Below are positions 37,130 to 49,714 of a stretch of 64,000 nt of DNA, in pieces (the stretch's first letter is position 1; every line of letters begins with the position of its first letter). Both the position numbers and the translations under genes were made by a program. Under the pieces are notes generated by a model. That model was not told the DNA's origin. It saw only the letters and a program-made list of their open reading frames with translations, and searched no databases. This DNA is from Aurifilum marmelostoma (Eukaryota > Ascomycota > Sordariomycetes > Diaporthales > Cryphonectriaceae), in the NCBI GenBank assembly GCA_027559495.1, contig JAMXSV010000008.1, forward strand, positions 992,001 through 1,056,000, written 5' to 3'.

Positions 37130-40100
37130 CGTGCAAGGATAGAGAGAGAGAGAGATGTGGAGGGTTGTGTGTCTATTCAGGTTTGGCAACACGATGGGAA
37201 CACAAAGACGGTGGTATCAGACAAGAGCGTGGTACAGAAGCCCGTGACACCAGTGTGGAAGAAGTAGCTTGTAGATGTGACCAGAGGTGGGGGTGGGAGG
37301 GCTGGCGGAGAGGGTCGGCCGCGCTTACAACTCACAAAGGAGGGGGGGGGGGGGGGAAATCGACAGAGACAAGAGAGAGAAAGAGAACGCTACTCCCCTT
37401 TGGAATGTCTGCACCGAGAGGCATACGGTGTGAGCTCGAGGCCAACTCAGAGCCTGAGGAGGAGCCTGCGCGCACATGTAGGATTCGAACGCGGCACAAC
37501 CGGACGCCTCTCCTTTCTTCCTCTTCCCCTTCCTCTTATTTTTCTTCTTTCTCTTTTTCTTCACCTTGAGGTGACCAAGACGAGACCAAGACGACGACGA
37601 CGACGACGATCTGGCCCTGGCCTCGTATCAGACCAACCGTGGGGCCTGGAGGTATCCTGTCCGCGGGGGCAAAAGGGTGTCCTTCCACCACAACCACGCC
37701 CAAATGCAACCTTGCAACCGCCGCGAAGACAGGTCATGGGAACTTGAATCCACCTCAAGGAACTACCCGACTCGCCGTTGTTACCCAGGTAGTCACCCTG
37801 CAGCCTCCGCAATGCAGATGCACAAGCCGCCTCTTAGACGGACCCCGGTGGCTAGCCCTTGAACAACTGCTACAAAAGCAGGTGATGGATGGTTGCTAAC
37901 AGCCATGGCGAGACCCCATCTCCAGACAGATGTAGTGCGGAAGTAGGGCCTGTCTTTGGGGGGAGGCAGGTCAAGAGAGCCTCGAGGATCTCAGACGAGT
38001 CTTGTGCGCACAGGACAAAACAAGTAGAGCGCAACGAGTAGTGTTCAGGGCAGTTGGGGAGAGAATCTGTGTATTCTAATTCGCACACCACATTACGAAT
38101 GCCGAAGAAAGAGAGAGAGAGAGAAGAGGGAGAGGAGGACTTGGAAATTAGGGGGGCAGAGCCTGACCTGGAAGATAGGGACGAGCACTACTGAGGATGG
38201 TGCTAGCTCATCAGACCGCTCTGAAGGGGCGGGTACTTTTGCTGCATGGCAGGCGGGGTTGATTTTTTCTTCTTTGGTGAATAGCGACGGTCAACGGAGT
38301 CAGGTCAGATCTTTTTTTTTCTTCTTTTTTTTCTTTATTTTCCCTCCTCGTCTTCTCCCCCCCCCCCCCTCCTTCTCTGCTCTTCATAGTAAGTAGTCCC
38401 AAATGGTCCCATGGTGGGGAACAGGAGAGGAGCCGGATGTGGGCCAAGAATCCCGAGGTTAACCTGGGGTCGAGTTCCAGGTTCCCAGCGCGCGTGGGTG
38501 TGTGCTCGCCCTAGATCACATGTGCCTGTGACCCTTGACCCTGCGGCTTTGGGCGCTGGAATGTTTGTAGCTGGTACTAAGGTACTCTGGTACATTTCGA
38601 GGAAGGATGATGCCAATGTTTGCGCATGCCAGTGCATGGGGTTCCGCATCTCGTGCGTCTTGGAGGGCCGCTGTCACGGCCTGGATGCCGGACAACTCTG
38701 CGTCGAACCGAGGCGGGGCAGACTTCTCAGGGCGGCACGCCATTGTGCTGCTACTAATTGCTAGTACCGATGTCCGTTTTTTTTCTCTTGTTTTTGCCCC
38801 TGGTGTAGCTGTGGCAGACAGCTCGCTTCGTCCTCAACCCATCCATCCGTCCCTGAGGGGGCCAGAACAAGAGACCCGCCTCGCGAATGTGATGGCTGCG
38901 GGAGAGGTGCAGCGGTAATCTCCCAGGGCGTTTCGCTTATCATGCAGCCTTGCCAGCCCCCGAGTGCCGGGCCGTTAGGGGGTCACAGTCGAAACCTCGC
39001 AGGCTGTTGAGATTGCTACCATGTTATGGTAGCAGTCATGTAGGTACGTCGTCATGCCAGAAGGGCGCATCCTGTATACAGTCGTAATAGGTAGCATCAG
39101 GTGGCTTGCTTTTGGTCCTAAGCGAGACCAGGTGCATACGGCCTGCATGGCTCTGTCAGGATGCATCTAACGGACACGCGGTTTGTCGTGGTGGCAAGCC
39201 ATGCCATGCGTGGCGCCCCCCACCTTCTCCGTCCACATATAGTTTCGTTTTGGTGTATAACGATTTCTGTCCAGTCAAATCCCGTTCTGCTGGACTTGTC
39301 TCCATATGCGACAGGGCTGTGCGACGGTGAAGGAAGAAGGAGATTCGAATATCGACTTTTGGACCTCAAGCCACCTCTCTCGGGTCCCGTGTTTCAAGAG
39401 CACAGCCAATACACCTGTTATGGGTTGCACAGGCCGCCGAGATGTAGTGGTCAATGGACTACTCGCCGAGTCTCTATGAACCCTCTGTCTCCGGAGCAAT
39501 TGCAATGCCAACGTGTTTGATTGCTCCGGAAAAGGCCCGCACCCTCGCTCTGCCGGCAGTTGAGTTGGCAGCCAAGGCTCTGGGGGAGGAGGATGGGCCT
39601 CGCTTGACCCCCTGCAGCGGCGCAGCCTTGGAGGTGAGGGCTGTTCACCCCGTGTGATCTTTTTGCCTCCTCCGTTTCCTTTTCCTTGTCTGCCTCCCGC
39701 CGTAGTATGAGGTCCTGCAGAACTAAGTATATAGTTTGACGCCGTCTCCCAGCTGTCGTCATGGCAGCTGCAGCAGTCTGCAGCTGTCGGCAGAGCAGAC
39801 AGGGCTGACAATTTCCTGTGTCAGCAGCACCAGAGCCCCAACCGCGTTGCAGGGTAGGAAATGAACAGGAGACCCGCCGATCCACTTTGAGGCAGATCCA
39901 GAAACAGCCATCTATCCCAGGCCCAGCAAGCTGTCGTGTCTAGAGCGCCCGTCACCCATAGAGAAGCGGAACCGCCATGGAGCTAGGGGAGAAAGAAAAA
40001 AAGGACGGGGCGGGGAAGGGGAAAAGAAAAGAAGAGTGACTTGTCTCCGCAGCGATCACCGCCGGAATAAGCTTGTTTTAGCACATCGGAACGGCCTGAA

Positions 40101-43100
40101 GAAGCATCAACAAGACGCTTGCCAGAATTCCTGGTAGCGGGCGTTGCCAGCAAGGCTGCCAGCCCGTCCTGCAGCAGAAGTAAGCAACATAGATAGCCGA
40201 TGAGTCGTCCCGCGTCCCCCGCGGTCTCAGAATCCAGACCAGTGTGCATGCCGCGCAGTGGTTGATGTAACGCGGACGAGGCGCCAGCCACTGGTCCTGG
40301 GTCATGTGGGCCTGCATATCAAAAAGCAGTTGTAGCCCTCAGTGGGCAGCAAATCCTCTTGTTGGGAGGAATTCTGTCTGCTCCACGCCCGGTCGCGCCC
40401 GTAACAGAATCTCGGCTGGCTCCGCTGTGAACTCTGTTGAATGGAGCCTCTGGCGGGCAGACCCATCCCAGCGCCCACCGTGCGCTCCCCCTCTTCCCTG
40501 CGCCCAGCTTCTTCAAGTAGCATTGAATGATCTGACCTTTTGCAATCTCGCAAGGGAACTTGGCTCGGGCAAGGCGCTGTGGGGTTGGTACCACGGCAGG
40601 ATGGCATGCGTATATAGTCTGGTTGTAGTGGTATTCCGTGGTTTTAGAATCCTTGGTTCGGACTGGGCGAGGCAAGTCGAGGGTGCGAATAAGATCGCGA
40701 TTGGGTCCGCCAGTCTAGACGATCTTCACCTCGTCTCCGGCCCGCTGGGTGGCCCTGACTAGGAAGAACCAGTCGTGAACCGCCAATGCACGTGTCTCGC
40801 GTGCATGCAAGAGTGAGACATGACTATGATGGGCTCGACAGCCACCGCTTCGAGGAGGGAAGCCCTGTCGTGTCGGCTTTTCTTTGCCGCTGCCGCTGCC
40901 GCTGCTTCTTCTTCTTCTTCTTCTTCTGCCTGACGCTCTCTGCACGTGGGTGTTTTTTTCTTTCTTTCTTTTTCTTTTCTGTCATTCTTAGGCGCGGTGG
41001 TGATGCAATCGAGAGGGCGACAGCCCGTCCTGTGCCGGCCCCGGATAGGCTTCCTAGGTGGTGTCCGCCCTCCAATATCCACGCCTGAAACGACAGTAAT
41101 GCCAAGTCATGTCCTGGTCTGAAAGAGGGTGGCAATGCTGTTTTCGTTGGGCCCCCGTGGATCCGATGCAACCGTGGGCGTTACATGGACTGCGGGCTGT
41201 TTTTTTTTTGTAATTCCCTTTTCGTCTTTCTCGGACCAGGACGCCAAACCCCGTGTGGCATTGAGCACGACAGCCCGTCTTGGACGTCATGATTGATCCC
41301 ATTCGTGAAGGATACCCTTCTCGGCCGTGACCAACCGTCGTTGGCTTAGACGATTTCTCGAGTGTGGTGTGGTGGTCCAGAGTTGAAACCCTTGTGCCCA
41401 TCAAACCATACAAGGCGGAGCCGCGAGAGCCCTGTAATTGAGGGCGACCCCAGTTTCGATGACAACATGCACCTCGGTACCGAGAAAGCGCGATCGTCTT
41501 TGGTGCGTGGAGGGTTAGGGTTCTAGGCCCCCCGCTCTGCCTAGGATTAGGCAGTCGACGTGGTTTAGTGCCTTTGTGCTATTCTAGTGTATCCAGAGTT
41601 CGTGCCTTCCACCAATCTCTACAGCCCGTACATACATACACACACGCACACACGTGTCGTTCCTGCTACCCTGATCAATTTCCATCATCATCGTCATCGC
41701 TATCGTCGTCGTCGTCGTCGTCGTCGTTATCACTATCATCAGATTCAGCCTCCTGCGACTGCTCTCCCACGTAAACAGATCAAAGAAAAAGAAGAAGAAA
41801 AAAAAAAGAAAAGCACCTCGCCAATCAGGAATCCCATGACAGACGGCATGAGAATAAGAATCTATTCGACACTTCATCCTATCCCAAACAAGGGACCCCG
41901 TCCGATGCCCAGCGGGAGCCAGCATCCCGCACCACACTGCAGTCACCTTGGCTGGCAGGCCTGCCTATACCTAGACCTTAACAAGCCCATTATAGGCACA
42001 GATTTGATTTTGTCCCTCGAGCTATGATTGGCGCCCAAACACGCCCGCTCAAGGAAGAAGCAAAGACAGAGTAATGCAGGGGGGAACAAGAAGGAAAAAA
42101 AAAACAAAAAAACCTCCAACCGCCAGACGCGTCAACATCCAAAGGCCTGGACTATCAGGGAGGACGAGGAGCGGGATGCAGGCGCCCGAGGACTTACTCG
42201 CGACAAGTGCCACCACACAAACCGCCCACCCCTTGGGTCGATCGAGTCAACCTAAGCTACCAACCACCTGGTGACAAACGTCAGTGTCTCATCTACCTCG
42301 AGCAAGCCACACCCAGCAAAGAACATGTAGCTGCCCTGGCCGACGTTCCCGCCCTCAGCCCCGGCTGCCTACAGCACCTTCGGTTACCCAGCGTATCATG
42401 GCAGATATCAGAAGCATCGTCTCTCTCACCCCTGGTAATACGAGCCATCTTCCGGCCCTGCTGGTCTGCTGAGTGGTGGTTTGGTCAGCAGCAGTGTGCC
42501 GTTCCTGCCGCCTGCGCGGGTGGAGATGTCATCATCAGAAAGCAATGTGGCGTGGCGGCCAGGTCTCACGAACCAAAAATTCAATGTCACAAGTCAAGGC
42601 CCAGTGGTTGTCGTCGCGGAATGCAATCAAAACCTCTGGCTTTTCCTCCCCTGACCAGCCCTGGACAGTCGCCGAGATGATCGATGACGGGGCCGTGGAG
42701 GATCGTGGAGGGGTGTGATGGCGGAACCCTCGCTTATCCATATCTATCGTCATGAGAGGGGTCACTGGTGTGTTCTGGAAGCAGTGGAGTTTCGCCCCCA
42801 AGGAACCGGGGAGGGGGGGGGGATAACACCTTATTTCTGCTGCTATGATCCCAGTCAGCCAGACAGGTCCGAAGACCCCGTGCTGAACCATCAGAAGCCG
42901 ACAGAAGTCAGCCAGTCCATCTTGTCTTCTGATCCTTCACGACTCGGCTGTGTGCATATGCACCCTCTCAGGGTGCTGACCGCGTTCCTGACCTTGCTTT
43001 GGTCCACTCAGGGGCCGCTGCTGGTGCATCTCTCATCAGCTGGGCCGTCCTCGATTCTTGAGGTGCAAAATAAGGAACGAGCCGAGTGGGAGGGGCCGTA

Positions 43101-44948
43101 CCACACTTCACTTTCAAGTGGTATCCGGCATGTTCCACTGCGCCCAATGATTTGATTTTTTTTTTTTTGCCCCTCATCTAATTGCTTCAGGTTGCCGTCA
43201 CTGGACACGTTGCGCCATGCAGTCGACCCAAAGGCAATCTCACTGCATGGGGCCAGGCCCTTTTCATCGGCCTTTGAAAGCACGAAATTCGAAATGCCTC
43301 ATACACTATCAAGGCCGCCTCTCACCACCCCCCCTCCTTGCCCCTCCCACCAGCAATCACCTTAGTTGCTGATCTCCTCAGCGACGTGGATCTTAGTGCC
43401 GACGTTTAGCCATTTTGAGCCGAGGAGTGGATAGGAGAAGGGGCCGGTGGGAGCCTATCGATCACGGGAGCTCCCCGAGGTCCTGATGCGCTCACAACCT
43501 CTGGATTCGAGGTGAACATTATCTCTCTCAGGAACAATGTAACCTTCCACAATGGCAATGAATGCTACGATGATACTGAAACTCCCGGTAGCAGCGTTAA
43601 TATTTCGACCCATGGTCATCCCTGGTCCAGCAGTGGGGGTTCACTTCATGACAGAGACCGCGCACGCCTTCCGTTGTTGCTGTGCGAGGCCTATGCAACC
43701 TCCTCTTTTTAGGTTGCCAGCTCAAAGCTTGGGCACCAAGGTCTACTGCTTGAACGGTATCAGTTGCAACCTGGCGCAGGGTAGGCAGTTGGACCTGATG
43801 TGCAGCAAGGGTACTCGCATTCATACAGGCGCGGGATGGTGATGATCAACAAAAGGTGGTACGACCCCTCAGCACAGCCTTGTGTGCATGCAGACCTACG
43901 AGCGGGAGGCGATCGGGTCAGACATCAGAGAAGTGACTGATGTCAAACAGAAAATTCGAACACGAAGATGACGGCACACCCCGCATACTTATGAACAGCA
44001 TCATCAGTCGCCTCTCTTGAACCACCTTGACCCCGGCCCGAGTCGTCCTGAGATCAACAAATTTAGTGCTTACCTAGGCACGACCAACAGGACAAGGTGT
44101 GAGTGACTCTGCAGACCTGTCAGAGCAGACAATGCCTGCCCCGCAGGATGCTGTGGCGTACTCAGGCACTAGCATCAAGGGGTGTCTCGATTCAGTCGTT
44201 GACAACCTATCAAACCCCCTGATGTCGCCTCGGCCCTGCATGCAAGCTGGATGCCATGCACCTCCTCATATACACGCAGGCACACAGAAACTGACAGGCC
44301 CCCTTTTCTTAATCTGGGCCTCTCCGGTGGCTACTAACCATATCTTAGGGTTGGGTGGGGGGGGGGGGAGGAATAGAAAGATCACCTTGATCCCTACATA
44401 CGCATGCTAAGCGACCTTTAGGCGAGTGGCTCGTGACGCCGCCCCCCAACACAAGCTGTTTGGCCGTTCAGATGGACAACCGTTGTCAGTTCTTAGTAAT
44501 TACGGTCAAGAGATCGGGGCGAGACATCAGGGCAAGACATCTTCTGCGCCGTCTCCACAACCTACCCGTTCGTACTGGGTCCCGAACTTGTCCTGACCCT
44601 CCCTCGCTACATGCAGGGAGCCATCCTCTGCAGTCACCAAATTTCAGGGCCAAAGCCATGATACTGCAGAATCTGAGAAGTCACACAGGGCGGCGACCCG
44701 CATGCCCGCAGGCCAGAGGAGTCCGGAGAAGAACCGAAGTATAGTGATCTCCATTCCGAAACTCCGCGCTTCAGGCCGTACGAGGCCTCTCTCAACATGG
44801 AAGCTCTGCGCATCAAAAAGACCTGTCACATCATCAAGCCGGCCGCCGCCTGGGGAGCAGCTTCTTTGGGCAGCTCCATCCCACCAGAGAGGGTTCAGAT
44901 GCGACTGCAGTATCAGACAGCCATCCTACAGGTCATTTGATATTCATG

Positions 44949-44971
44949 GCTTAGACCTTGGCTTAGACCTG
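44949..44971 (+). repeat. Short direct repeat of GGCTTAGACCT
   Basis: The 11-mer GGCTTAGACCT occurs twice with a 1-bp spacer in the gene desert. Confidence 0.7.
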
Positions 44972-47855
44972 GCGATCGTGTAGGGATGGTTGAAGGCTCG
45001 TCACCGTGAATCGCGCTGTTCTCGAGGTCGGTTGAGAGCTGGAACGCTGTTGATCACTACGATTTTGGTGAAAGTGTGGCTCTCTGTTTTTGTTCTCCTT
45101 CCCTCCATCTTGTTGTCGCTGGGCGGTCATCGCGGAGATTGCCATGCTCACCCTCCCTCTCGGCTCATGGGAATGCACCCCAACGACCTAGCCAAGATGC
45201 GGCATTGTCGCCCCTCTGTGGGGTGCATACATGATTAGGTGGGTCCAGGGGACGATGCGCACCAATACGACGATGATCCGTTGATCGGCACATCCTCCAA
45301 ACCTTGGACCTCGCGGGAAAGAGCCCGTCCCTGTCGGAGCCTCATCGGGGTTTGTCTCTGTCTCTCTTCCAGGGCCCTTCAGGATCTGCGTTGATCAGAT
45401 TTATGCCCATCTGGGCGTGCTGGAACCACCCTGCACACCTGGCAGTCCAGACTGCAAGACGGCTTTTCTCTCACCTACCGCCGCATCAGACTCCGGCGTA
45501 GCGACGACCATGAAAGATGCCCAGACAAAATGGCCCAACGGCACCCGCGGGGACACCACAAGATACAGCTCTTCCCGTACCCGATGAGCGTCCTTGGAAG
45601 ACATGGTTCACGTCATAGGACCAATACCGTCTGGTTTCTAGCGAGGACGGCGTCCACCCTGCCAGCCTTGTTTGAGGCAGATCCGATCCCTCCCCCCGGG
45701 GGGGGGTTCCCCGGTCATGCTCGACCGATCTGAGCTGGTTTGCATTTCGAATCGAATCATTCCCAAACGCCAGAGTTATCTCGGACCTGAGTATTCCTCG
45801 CCATGCGTTCTTGTGTTCTGTCTATCTGCTACGTGGGGTGAGGTTGCGAGTGCAGCCCTCACGCGTCAGGATAGGAGATTTTCATTACAGGTGGCACATG
45901 GATCGTCCCAACCTCGTCTCATGTCCGCATCAATGCATGGCGAAACGATCGCTTGCAGGCCCACCGTCACCCACCCCGTCAGCCTTGCTGCGATGCACAC
46001 TTCCCTTTTCGTGCTCTCACCTCGCAGCCAAGGTGTTTTACCTGGCCGTTTCTGTCTGATGACTGGTATTTTTGCGGGGAATCCTTGAGGACGGCTCAAG
46101 ATTGGGTGACGAAACAAGGAGATGACCGTGTGTGGCATCTGCTTGAAGGAATCATGGTACACGACAGCCAATGTCAGGGATCCTCAATGCTTCACTGTGA
46201 CCGCTGGATGCGACCGAGAAGGCAGAAGAATTTCGTGATCCCTCCCTATGATCTCCACCCCTTTTCGCATGAGGTTTCTGCGGTGGACCTCCAAACGCAT
46301 CGGTCTGCCCTTGACCATACCACAAGATCCGCAGCACGCTGTCTTGTCTGGGTCAAGCGGCACCCCGAGGCATACTGCTCAAAGCATGATGTTGTCTAGA
46401 ACCCCCATCCCCCTCCCTTCATGTTTCTGATCCAAGGAGATAGGATGCCTGACTTGCGTGACTGTTTCTGTTCTACATATCTTCAAACCAGCGCCTCGGT
46501 CCCCACTAGATCTGGCAAACTTTCCGAGATTGATGGAAATTGAAGGGAAGACGCAGGACGAGTCTTCTCAAGTGTGAGAAATCCCGACAGCTGGTTCTGT
46601 GTAGTCTCTCGCGTATCTGCTGTGCTACGTGAGCCGCAGCCCGTTTATCTCCCGCACGACTTGGGCAGTCCTTGTGCTTGCCAAGTATCCTATCCTGTAC
46701 GTCTGTACTGTTGTGAACCAGACACCGATATCGTGTCTGCAAAGGGCTCCTATTCTTGGAAAGAGGGCAGCAATTCACTGCAGTATAACAACAAAGTACA
46801 GAGCGACGAATACAGCATCGTGTCTCGGATGCAGCCCTGGGACGCTGTACTGCATGTCATCAAGCCGCTCGCTTCGCCTCTCTGCAAGCCATGCATGTGT
46901 AAGTACACAGAAACACTCGGGTCTTTTCCCTTTGAGGAGGGGCAACAAACGGGTGGGAACCTATGAGACTTTTCCGTACGGACTTCGCCTCGCGTGGGTA
47001 GTATTGACCTTACTTAGGACGACGAAAACTGTTGAGCACGACGACGCAAGGCGCGGTGGTGGTGACACAAAGAACCACACCAAAAATAACCGTCAACATC
47101 ATCATCATCGCCACAGTTGACAAAGGCCCATGGGCTCCAATCCAATCAGTGATGGACAGTTTTTTTTTCCCCAGCCTCACTGCTGCGGTTGCACGACATC
47201 TGATCCACCTCGACTCACCCTTCGCTTCATCTTTCCCCCCCCTCCAAAAAGATTTTCCCCGATACCCAAGAAGGTCCCATTTTTTTTCTCCTTCCAGTCC
47301 AATAGAATAAAAAGGAAAGAAGAAAAAAAACCATCACATACCGCTCTATCAGCCCCCAAGAGAGACCAAAATCCGGGGTCGAAGGTGCCACACGGCGAGG
47401 CTATGTCGAAAGCTCACCCAAAAAGGGTGGCACTACTGCTGTGTTTCCCAAAATGGGTTTCAAGAGAGAAACTCTATTTTAACCGCCTACCCAAGGCCCA
47501 AAAGCCCTTCTCCTTTTCCTAATGAGACCATCAGCAAGCAGCTCGGCGCGTTCCAGCGGCCCCTCTACTCTCTGTGCAGACATGTTTGTCTCGAGTAGGC
47601 GAGCTCCATCGACAACGAAGGTCGGCGATGTCCGAAGGCCACCTGGGTCAGGAACGGGGCGGGCGGTTGAGGCCGGATCCGATAGAGTTTATCTTTGTCC
47701 TCGTTCAAGGTTTCCAGGGAAGTCGCCTATCTGCAGAAGATCCAAAAGAATAATGCAGGTCAAGCATATGGCGGAGAGGGTGGGGCTACGACAATGAACC
47801 AAACCTTGGTTTGTTCACCATGTACAGTCTCTTGCGTCCTCGTTCTTTTCCAATC

Positions 47856-47880
47856 AAAAAAAAAAAAAAAAAAAAAAAAA
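47856..47880. repeat. A25 homopolymer
   Basis: Uninterrupted A run in non-coding DNA. Confidence 0.9.
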
Positions 47881-48275
47881 GGCCCCAGACCAGCATCGAT
47901 GTGGGACTATTTACCGCATCACAAGACAACGGAGAGAGGACCTGTCGTGATGGGGTCGGGGCCATGCTCACCTAGGTTACAGGTCCGATGTTGCAGATTC
48001 TAGGTAAAATATGGTAACAGTCATTTTAAACTTACAAAGGTTCACGGTTCACCTCGGGCCGTTTTGTGGGGTTGGGGAGAGGGGAGAGGAGAGGAAGAGG
48101 GGGGGGGGGTGTTCAAAGTATGCATAAGTGTATACTATGATGTCGAGAAGGAGAAAAAACAACAAGACTAAAGGGCGGATCGCATGTGGAATCGGGGTCC
48201 CAAGTGTTCGCATGGTTGTATCGCTTGTCCTGTCTTGTCGACGAGGTGCATGGTATGAGTCACTTCACTACTTGG

Positions 48276-48300
48276 CTCCTGTCTGTCTGTCTGTCTGTCT
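48276..48300 (+). repeat. (GTCT)n tetranucleotide repeat
   Basis: About six GTCT units. Confidence 0.8.
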
Positions 48301-48582
48301 GCGTGCATACATCCCAACCCAACCCCCCCCCCCCCAGCTCAAGACTTTAGAGAGGGAGACGGGCGGGTCAACGATTCTGCCTGTCACATGAAAAAATAAA
48401 TCCGACGGGCGCATAGCAAGCTCCCTGCTGCTAATACATCCGACGAGACGACACACATACACGCCTGAACATGTGGCGAAATTCCAAGAAACAAGCCTGA
48501 CTTGAAGAAGAGGAAAGGACAGGAGATCCAGGTTTGAGAGATGCGGCGGACCAAAGGAAGAATTGGGGGGAGGGAAGACCAC

Positions 48583-48583
<1 letters not shown>

Positions 48584-48617
<34 letters not shown>
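48584..48617. repeat. A34 homopolymer
   Basis: Longest mononucleotide run in the window, followed by several shorter A and GAAA tracts up to 48705. No coding sequence or target-site duplication flanks it. Confidence 0.9.
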
Positions 48618-48619
<2 letters not shown>

Positions 48620-49714
48620 ACCCTCAAGGCCTTGGAACCCTCAACCAGAAACGCCTTACAGATGCGAGAAAAAAAAAAAAAGAAAGAAAGAAAAAAAAAA
48701 GAAGTTCAATCATTGCGAATTTCCCACACTCTCCGTTCCTCACTGTGTAATTTTTTTTTTCTTTCCTCCCCCTTCTTCTCCTCCTCCAGCGCTGTTGGAC
48801 TTTGACCGCTCGCTCGCTACTGTTCTTCTCTCCTATACCCCACGGGGTCCTGTTCCCCCACAGCGCCTCATCAGGTGAGCCCGCTGTGGGACCCCCCCCC
48901 CTCGTCCTGCTGATGGTCACCTTTCCTTCCCACCCCCTCCCCCTCCCCGACCCCCTTGGAGAGAGGGGGGGGGGGGGGAATTTGCTGCTGCCCCCTTCCA
49001 CCCCCTCTTCCGGCATAGTCCTATTCTCACCCTTGGGGAATGTTCGGAGCGGCTTCCACCGTGTGTATTGCTGCGTCGGGTCATCCGCCGACGAAGGGTG
49101 CGGTGCTCGCTCGCTGGGAGGAACCACACTGCCCAGACACTTTCCCAAGAGGCAAAGAGGGTCGAAGAAACCCCCCCCCCCTCAAGGTAAAGGGCCCTCC
49201 TCGGTGAGAGAATCTCGCGGACAAAGTGGCAAATACACAAGATGAAAAAAAGAGAGACAGAAGGAGGGGGGAAAAGAAAAAAAAATGAGGACCGTACAGT
49301 GAGGGCTGTGGCGTAGGAGCAATGCCTCGACCAGACGGCTTTCTTGACCTAGCTGTCCTCTATGCAGCCTGTAACTCAGTCGGAAAGCGGGTCGTACAAT
49401 TTTTTTTTCTTCTTCTTTCTCTTTTTTTTCTTCTCTCTTGGAGGGGGTTTTTTTTTTTTTCTGCGTTGTGCATGAGGTGTAACAGAAGCACTTGTCTGTT
49501 CGCTTGCTCGATACAAAAAAAAAAAAAATGAAAGGAAAAAAAAACTCCAAAATCCCCAAGGCATCCTTCTCGGGAAGGCCTGTGTATACAAAGCAAGTTC
49601 TATGATACCTGTCAAGAGTCGCATCATCTCTGGGGTGTGTGGCATCCAGAGCAACAAGAACAAAGAGATCCATCCTTTCTCGTCTTCCCCCCTCTCCGCG
49701 CCTTCTTTCTTCTC

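Larger units (their letters stand above)
36239..49714. other. 13.5-kb gene desert upstream of the Zn2Cys6 regulator
   Basis: Reading both strands I find no frame above about 190 codons and none with recognisable motifs, plausible introns or codon bias. The interval holds many G/C runs of 8-14, A runs of 25 and 34, GACAA, GTCT and CA repeats, and a short direct repeat at 44949-44971. It is neither strongly AT-rich nor obviously transposon-derived. It may be long regulatory DNA of the regulator, unannotated non-coding RNA, or fully decayed sequence. Confidence 0.5.

Noticed and set aside
37478..37495. GGATTCGAAC, like a minus-strand tRNA T-arm
   Set aside because: The flanking bases do not form a five-pair T stem, and no D-arm or anticodon arm is found.
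48584..48617. A34 tract as the tail of a LINE or SINE-like retroelement
   Set aside because: No reverse-transcriptase remnant, tRNA-like head or target-site duplication next to it.
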